55,043 nucleotides of DNA. Origin: G963674685 sp964591275. GTDB lineage: Bacteria > Lernaellota > Lernaellaia > JACKCT01. The position numbers and the translations under genes were made by a program. Below the pieces are notes generated by a model. It searched no databases. It saw nothing but the letters and a program-made list of their open reading frames with translations, and was not told the origin of the DNA. Positions 50,185 through 55,043 of the stretch are shown piece by piece; the stretch's first letter is position 1; every line of letters starts with the position of its first letter. The stretch is from assembly GCA_964591275.1 (NCBI GenBank), contig CAZQAE010000034.1, positions 1 to 55,043 on the forward strand, in the 5' to 3' direction.

Positions 50185-52581
50185 TTAAAAGACATCCTTC
50201 CCGATGTCGTCCAAATCTATCCTTTCCCAACTCTGAATCTCCCAGGCCGCCAGGCCGTAAGGAATGCCCCTTGTCGCACCCATGTAGAAAGGCATAGCGG
50301 GTATGGAATACTTCAGATGCGAATCATAATTCACCACGAGCGTATGCCCCATATGACGGCAATCCTCACCAAGGCCGCTTGTGCAACTCGATGAAACATG
50401 GTCGTAGCCCACGCGCCCGGAAATGTATTGGATCATGGATCCGTAAACAGTAAGCCGACCGGAGTTGTTTCCCATTTCGTTCCATGTGCCTCCCCAAAAA
50501 GCGCCCCGCGGCAGACCATCAGCCGTTCGCGGCGTTGCATAAATCCCTACATTGAAATTCTGGATATTCGTGATTTCGGCGGCGGTGGGTGTGATCGCCG
50601 GACAATCGATACTTCCATCCGCCACTTTCCCTGTGCAGATTCGTCCGAAACTAACCATCACCGCATGAATTTCCTCGTTGCCGTCGTCGGAAATTGGATC
50701 AAGATCAATTTCTCCTCGAGGCACGAAAAGGCCTGACGCCGAACCCGAACCCGAAGGATCCGACCAATCGTCGTAAAAGGCACATCGATCGGCGTTTAGG
50801 GAAAAAATTGCGCAGTCGGCAGGACGGCTCGACTGAGGGTAACTGTTGGGTATGACGATGTTTTGCAAGGTGAACAAGCCCAGCATGTCGATGTCGTGAG
50901 GGTTTTGGCGCACACTCCCGGCAGTCGTGTAAAAATTGGACGGGTGTTCCTCATATTGGACTTCATGGTCTAAAATGATGTCGCCGCTGGCGACAATCGT
51001 GGTCTTTCCATCGTGTACGCCGCTGACCAGGACATCGCCATCGACAAAAATAATGCCGGAAGATTCGCTCGGGCAATTGCCTGTGCCGCCAAAGCTGCCC
51101 AAGTTCAGGCCAACGCTCGGAGTCAGAAATACGTCATAGCCCTGTGTGGGACGGATATCATTCTCATCAAATGGCTTTAAGGTGGCGCTGACCGCATCCT
51201 GATTATTACGATAAAAGGTGCAACCCCCCACAACGCTGTTCGCCCAGGAAACGGCGGGCGTATAAATTTCTCCGCCGTTTTGGGCGTGAGTCATAATGTT
51301 GTGGCGATCGCTTCCCACATTGCCGTAATAGGCGGCCCTCTTTTCCGAGGATGTTGTGAACGGAAGGCTGTATAAAACGAAGGCGCCTGGATCGCCGGCG
51401 CTGGGACTCGCGATGTTGATAACAGGGTCTTCGCTCACGCCGTTATTGATCTCAAAAGTGATCCTGGAGGCCATCCGAGATTCTTCATATATGCTGTCGT
51501 TATCCCAGTCGTAATCGTTTCTGAAGATAATCTTCCAAATGCATTGGCTGTTGTTTGACGTTCCGCATGTATTTCCCCGATCCTCCAGTTGAATGTCGGC
51601 TGCCTCATAAAACCAGGCTACACTGCCGGAGGACAGATAATTCGGGGGGAATATACTGAGTTCTTTGCTTCGAGGATGCATCCCTTTTGTCGATGAAGGC
51701 ACGGGCGCGCTCGCGCCGGAGCCGCCTGCTGTTTGAAGGTGCTTTCCATAGCCATTCATATGCCTCCACTGGATTCTGCCCGACAGTTGCGGACCGCCCC
51801 TGACGAACATCCTGCCATCGTCCGGCACATGGTATGTATCCCTCTCGTTCAACGAATCCCTGAAGTATGCATCCCCGATAATAGTGTCTTCATTGTGAAA
51901 CACCGTTTGGCAGTCATACCAGGTTTGCGCAGAGGTATCCCCTGTGGTGCAACCCGATACGCCCTCGCGGGCGATTGGGGTATGATTCTGGGAAAAATAG
52001 GCCATATCCCATATGCTTTGTGGCTCAATAATCGCCCGGAAGGCCTTCTCGTATCCAGTCCTATCGTTTCTTACCGAAACGGAGATCGCCACCTTGCGGG
52101 AAAGACCGATGTCTAGGTAAGCCCGCGGATCTGAGCTATCGAAGGGGTCCGCGTGGCCTTCGCCGGGCGTCCGCAGGTTTTCCAGGTCCATATAGGCCTG
52201 CATACGAAACACCGGACTATCGACTGGCAGTTCACCGGGATCCCAGTTGCGCCCAAGATACAAATCAAAGATTTTGTCGTCGTACGACCACACCTGAAAG
52301 GCCGTCAGATCGTCCATGGTCCGACCGAGGCCCTCTCTTTTCACCGGACCGAAAAGCCCCTGCGGTAGGTAATGGAGATGGGACAGTATCCTATCAATGC
52401 CCTGTTCTCCATAACCGAACATCGCTTCATCCTCGCTCAGGTTTTGAATGATCCTCAGTTCGCTGGTGCTGGTGACCAGGGCCAAAAGACCAAAACCGGT
52501 CAGAAGAAACATCACCAACATGGACGCTATGAGAGCATACCCCGAATTGCCTTGCGTAACTTTGCAAGCTCGAAAGATCAT
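50185..52581 (-). CDS. pilX: PilX-type minor pilin, large
   Basis: This protein of about 798 residues has a pilin-like N-terminus, GNSGYALIASMLVMFLLTGF. The residue at mature position 5 is Ala, not Glu, as in PilX/GspK pilins that cap the tip. The body includes GIIFVDGDVLVSGVHDGKTT and IVASGDIILDHEVQY, a parallel beta-like segment often seen in PilX proteins of deltaproteobacteria. I choose the ATG at 52581, ten bases after GGAGGA, over one at 52611. Family members are usually 150-600 residues, so it is long. The gap to the giant pilin is 55 bp. Confidence 0.85.
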   Translation of the reverse strand: MIFRACKVTQGNSGYALIASMLVMFLLTGFGLLALVTSTSELRIIQNLSEDEAMFGYGEQGIDRILSHLHYLPQGLFGPVKREGLGRTMDDLTAFQVWSYDDKIFDLYLGRNWDPGELPVDSPVFRMQAYMDLENLRTPGEGHADPFDSSDPRAYLDIGLSRKVAISVSVRNDRTGYEKAFRAIIEPQSIWDMAYFSQNHTPIAREGVSGCTTGDTSAQTWYDCQTVFHNEDTIIGDAYFRDSLNERDTYHVPDDGRMFVRGGPQLSGRIQWRHMNGYGKHLQTAGGSGASAPVPSSTKGMHPRSKELSIFPPNYLSSGSVAWFYEAADIQLEDRGNTCGTSNNSQCIWKIIFRNDYDWDNDSIYEESRMASRITFEINNGVSEDPVINIASPSAGDPGAFVLYSLPFTTSSEKRAAYYGNVGSDRHNIMTHAQNGGEIYTPAVSWANSVVGGCTFYRNNQDAVSATLKPFDENDIRPTQGYDVFLTPSVGLNLGSFGGTGNCPSESSGIIFVDGDVLVSGVHDGKTTIVASGDIILDHEVQYEEHPSNFYTTAGSVRQNPHDIDMLGLFTLQNIVIPNSYPQSSRPADCAIFSLNADRCAFYDDWSDPSGSGSASGLFVPRGEIDLDPISDDGNEEIHAVMVSFGRICTGKVADGSIDCPAITPTAAEITNIQNFNVGIYATPRTADGLPRGAFWGGTWNEMGNNSGRLTVYGSMIQYISGRVGYDHVSSSCTSGLGEDCRHMGHTLVVNYDSHLKYSIPAMPFYMGATRGIPYGLAAWEIQSWERIDLDDIGKDVF

Positions 52582-52620
52582 CAAACCGATTCCTCCAGCG
52601 CAATTCTTCATAAAAAATCG

Positions 52621-53289
52621 CTAAAATTCTGCGATATACGCCTGCCGATCAATTGTGTGCGCTATCGATTTACTCATTTTATCCGTCCATGTGACATGGA
52701 CGCGAATGATCTTGAAATCTTCTCCCCGCAAACCCGCGGGGCAGTCGCCGATAAAATCCTCTGGCCACTCAGTGGAGGCCCCCAGAGGAGTGGTGTTGAG
52801 CCATTTGTCGTCGCAGCCGGCCCCGCCAGATGTTCCACCGAAAGTGAAACCACTGCAATCGGAATGTTCTCCGTGCCCGTTCCACATAACATCAGCCTCA
52901 ATCTTAAAGGTCTCCTGAATGCCGGGCATAGTGTGGGTGCAGCTAGAGCAAATTGTGTCGCCCCAAAGTTCGTCGGTAAATAGATCCGGGTTGGTCGAAT
53001 CAATTCCCTGGACGATGTTTCCGGTGGATAATGTGACCGATTGATATTGCGGCCAGGAGCGGATTTGCTCAATCTTTTTCTGCGCGAGGTAATTGGCGAC
53101 GCCGTAGTTTTTTGCCATGTAATTCGAGCGGATGTTTAAAGCCAGCGCTGGAATAAGCCCCGCGATGACAATGGTGATAATGAACATGGCCACCACGACT
53201 TCAACCATGGTAAATCCGGATCGATGATGTCTGACTCGACCGGAAACGGAGGATAGGAAACACGCACATCTCTCTCGACTGAGCCTCAT
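52621..53289 (-). CDS. pilV: PilV-type minor pilin
   Basis: This 222-residue pilin has a basic leader (RVRHHRSG) before FTMVEVVVAMFIITIVIAGL, with Glu at position 5. The middle has LAQKKIEQIRSWPQYQSVTL, the usual PilV helix, then a Cys-containing beta domain. I start at 53289, where AGGGGG lies about ten bases upstream. The longer reading from 53388 runs into the upstream pilin gene. Confidence 0.86.
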   Translation of the reverse strand: MRLSRERCACFLSSVSGRVRHHRSGFTMVEVVVAMFIITIVIAGLIPALALNIRSNYMAKNYGVANYLAQKKIEQIRSWPQYQSVTLSTGNIVQGIDSTNPDLFTDELWGDTICSSCTHTMPGIQETFKIEADVMWNGHGEHSDCSGFTFGGTSGGAGCDDKWLNTTPLGASTEWPEDFIGDCPAGLRGEDFKIIRVHVTWTDKMSKSIAHTIDRQAYIAEF

Positions 53290-53351
53290 CGAATAAAACC
53301 CCCTGGCGTCAGTAAGCGAAAAAGCGGAACTGTGGGTAGAAGTTTTGGCGC

Positions 53352-53999
53352 TTATCTCCAAGTGCCGTCCCGGTGTCGGAATTTCCAAACCCTTATGCGA
53401 CCGGAACCACCGGACCAGTCCACGGCGCGAAGACGGTCAACGCGGGCACCCGTGCCAGTAACGTCCGATCTGGGACCGAGATAAACGACGCCATCAAAAT
53501 TCATGCTACCATCCCGGTGCAAAAAAACCGGCACCGAGGGGCAACCCGTACCGCCGATATGAAGGGCGCAAGAACCTGGGGAGCTGTGACCAGGAACCGG
53601 TGCAATGGGCGCTCTCGGCGTTCCGAATGCGATCCCGTCTTCCAACGTGTACTGCTTACTGGAACCATCAAACGAGCATGTCGATCCAGAATGCGATTCG
53701 CCGGCTGATTGGCCAAAGTGGTAAGTATTGCTGGTGGCGCCGCTCGTTTCGAATTGCAGGCAATACGAACGTCCGTTGCGAATAGCCTCCGCACGGGCAG
53801 TACGGATATGTCCACCCAATTGCCTTGATGAAGCATTGGCGCGAATGAGCATCCCGTAATGCATCATAGAAATAAAAGCGATGCCGGTCAGAATTGAAAT
53901 GATCGCAACGACCAGCATAAGCTCAATGAGTGTGAATCCACGGAATATCCCGCGATCCTCATCGACCGCCTGCGTGTTCGGGTTTTGACTTTCGCTCAT
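53352..53999 (-). CDS. fimT: FimT/GspH-type minor pilin
   Basis: This 215-residue pilin has its cleavage site in FRGFTLIELMLVVAIISILT. The post-helix sequence ASSRQLGGHIRTARAEAIRN is the GspH/FimT signature, followed by a beta domain with disulfide-capable Cys. The ATG at 53999 has GGAGG eight bases upstream; the in-frame GTG at 54008 falls inside that ribosome site. First gene of the fimT-pilV-pilX-pilW operon, 24 nt from the sigma-54 start region. Confidence 0.88.
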   Translation of the reverse strand: MSESQNPNTQAVDEDRGIFRGFTLIELMLVVAIISILTGIAFISMMHYGMLIRANASSRQLGGHIRTARAEAIRNGRSYCLQFETSGATSNTYHFGQSAGESHSGSTCSFDGSSKQYTLEDGIAFGTPRAPIAPVPGHSSPGSCALHIGGTGCPSVPVFLHRDGSMNFDGVVYLGPRSDVTGTGARVDRLRAVDWSGGSGRIRVWKFRHRDGTWR

Positions 54000-54033
54000 T
54001 ACGCTCACCTCCAGTCACCTATCTAACTACTGC

Positions 54034-54050
54034 AGCAAGATACGTGCCTA
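54034..54050 (-). promoter_or_regulatory. Sigma-54 (-24/-12) promoter of the minor-pilin operon
   Basis: The minus strand reads TAGGCACGTATCTTGCT. Against consensus YTGGCACG-N4-TTGCW the GG and GC elements, the CACG and the 4-base spacer are all exact; only the T before GG is replaced by A. Transcription would start near 54022-54024, giving a short leader with GGAGG before the ATG at 53999. A PilR-like activator gene lies directly upstream. Confidence 0.85.
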
Positions 54051-54262
54051 ATGCTGAAAACGGCTTTGTCCCAAGGTGATTGTATCGCAATGGCTGGAAA
54101 TATCAACACCTTTTTCGACGCCCGGCCACAGGTGAAAAAACCAAGAAAGAATAAAACCATGACATTTTTTCATAGTGCTGTAATATGTTTTCAAGGCTTA
54201 AAGTCGGCGGTTAGCGCAGGAGAGACCGGCATTTGCGAAACTCATACTTCATACTTCATCCC

Positions 54263-55043
54263 TCACAACTCATCGCCAATCCCGTATTCCTGCATCTTAT
54301 ACAGGAGGGTGCGGTGGGAAATGTCCAGCAGCCTTGCCGCCGCGCTTTTGTTGCCCCGCGTTTTTAAAAGAGCCCTTCTCATCACAATCTCTTCCATGAC
54401 CCGCGCGTTGTGCTTAACCGACAGGTCGCCGGATGCAAGAGGCAACTCGGATGAGTTATCGATTTCGCCGGTGATGCGCCCGAGGATTTTTTCCGGAAGA
54501 TTCTTCATCTCGATATATTGACTCTCGGCCAGAACGACAGCCCGTTCGATCGCGTTTTCCAACTCGCGGACGTTTCCCGGCCAGTTGTGCTCCATCAGAA
54601 GCGCGAGAGCCTTGCTGCGAACACCTTTGATCCTGATAGCCAGCCTTGCCCCGTAAACCCGGATGAAATGATCGACAAGCAAGGGGATGTCTCCCGGCCT
54701 TTCCCGCAACGGGGGCAGCGCAATGGGAAACACACTGAGGCGATAAAACAGGTCCTCCCTGAATATGCCATCCGCGACCAGTTTATCAATGTACTGTTTG
54801 GTCGCCGCTACGATGCGTACATCAACTATTTTCGACTGTGACGAACCTACGGGGCGTATTTCACCATCCTGCAGGGCGCGCAACAGTTTCACCTGCAACC
54901 TCGGCGGAGTTTCGGCGATTTCATCCAGAAAAAGCGTTCCTCCGTCAGCCCGCTCGAAGAGGCCGATTTTGTCAGCGTGAGCGTCGGTGAAAGCCCCTTT
55001 GACGTGACCAAACAACTCGCTTTCCAGCAAAGTTTCCGGGATC
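54263..55043 (-). CDS. PilR-like sigma-54-dependent activator, 5' end beyond the window
   Basis: This is the C-terminal 260 residues of an NtrC-family AAA+ activator. It has ESELFGHVKGAFTDAHADK (the GAFTGA sigma-54-contact loop, here GAFTDA), Walker B ADGGTLFLDEIAE, VRIVAATKQ, FREDLFYRLSVFPIALPPLR, NWPGNVRELENAIERAVVL and a Fis-type HTH (NKSAAARLLDISHRTLLYKM). Its place next to a sigma-54-type pilin promoter suggests PilR. The receiver domain and any PilS partner lie beyond the window edge. The reading continues past the edge, so the first in-frame start seen is internal. Confidence 0.88.
   Translation of the reverse strand, partial: IPETLLESELFGHVKGAFTDAHADKIGLFERADGGTLFLDEIAETPPRLQVKLLRALQDGEIRPVGSSQSKIVDVRIVAATKQYIDKLVADGIFREDLFYRLSVFPIALPPLRERPGDIPLLVDHFIRVYGARLAIRIKGVRSKALALLMEHNWPGNVRELENAIERAVVLAESQYIEMKNLPEKILGRITGEIDNSSELPLASGDLSVKHNARVMEEIVMRRALLKTRGNKSAAARLLDISHRTLLYKMQEYGIGDEL

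Overview
This window comes from a Gram-negative bacterium of deltaproteobacterial or Myxococcota-like character. The basis is a type IV pilus assembly operon with an outer-membrane secretin, several lipobox lipoproteins, a GT9 (heptosyltransferase-type) glycosyltransferase, a sigma-54 activator, a VIT/VWA protein and acyl-CoA enzymes. Several exported proteins carry long aspartate-rich tracts (DDDxDDDx), a habit of some uncultured deltaproteobacteria-like lineages. No rRNA or other taxonomic marker is present, so finer placement is inference. I saw no tRNA, rRNA, CRISPR array, prophage or origin.

Left part (1-10.7 kb): a P-loop ATPase cut by the window edge, a GT4 glycosyltransferase and an acyl-CoA synthetase, all on the minus strand. 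Then come a small Cys-motif membrane protein and the activated-methyl pair metK-ahcY on the plus strand, closed by a strong terminator. A tandem array of REP-like palindromes with a GCTCCTAC tail follows, then a large secreted VIT/VWA protein.

Decay zone (10.7-13.7 kb): two broken copies of a YkgJ-type Cys-cluster gene, two related MITE-like repeats with GGTGACAGTGGGG ends, the tail of an IS3-family transposase with its terminal repeat, a coding scrap and an unusual lipoprotein with a methyltransferase domain.

Accessory exported region (13.7-25.1 kb): a two-gene ferredoxin operon, Asp-rich and SUMF1-type lipoproteins, and an AT-richer operon led by a secreted protein with a caspase-like (clan CD) His/Cys motif pair. 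Then a GH-A glycosidase with an Asp-rich tail ending in GGSCCG, a VapBC-type toxin-antitoxin pair, a GT9 enzyme, a stand-alone CheR-like methyltransferase, an MBL hydrolase and a headless cohesin-like gene ending in GGSCGF.

Middle (25.2-37.8 kb): a MATE transporter and acyl-CoA dehydrogenase pair, a membrane metalloprotease/TPR protein coupled to a TPR-like lipoprotein, a B12-binding radical SAM enzyme, a YhcG-type nuclease, a pair of membrane proteins, a beta-propeller protein and an Asp-tailed lipoprotein.

Pilus region (37.8-55 kb): pilM-pilN-pilO-pilP-pilQ-aroB on the minus strand. Beyond one divergent membrane-protein gene lies a minor-pilin operon (FimT/GspH, PilV, PilX, PilW types), preceded by a near-perfect -24/-12 sigma-54 promoter and next to a PilR-like sigma-54 activator cut by the window end. 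The last minor pilin is about 1,752 residues, with roughly 44 cysteines and fibronectin-like repeats. No PilY1 gene is seen, so this giant pilin is a candidate pilus-tip adhesin and the most interesting object here.
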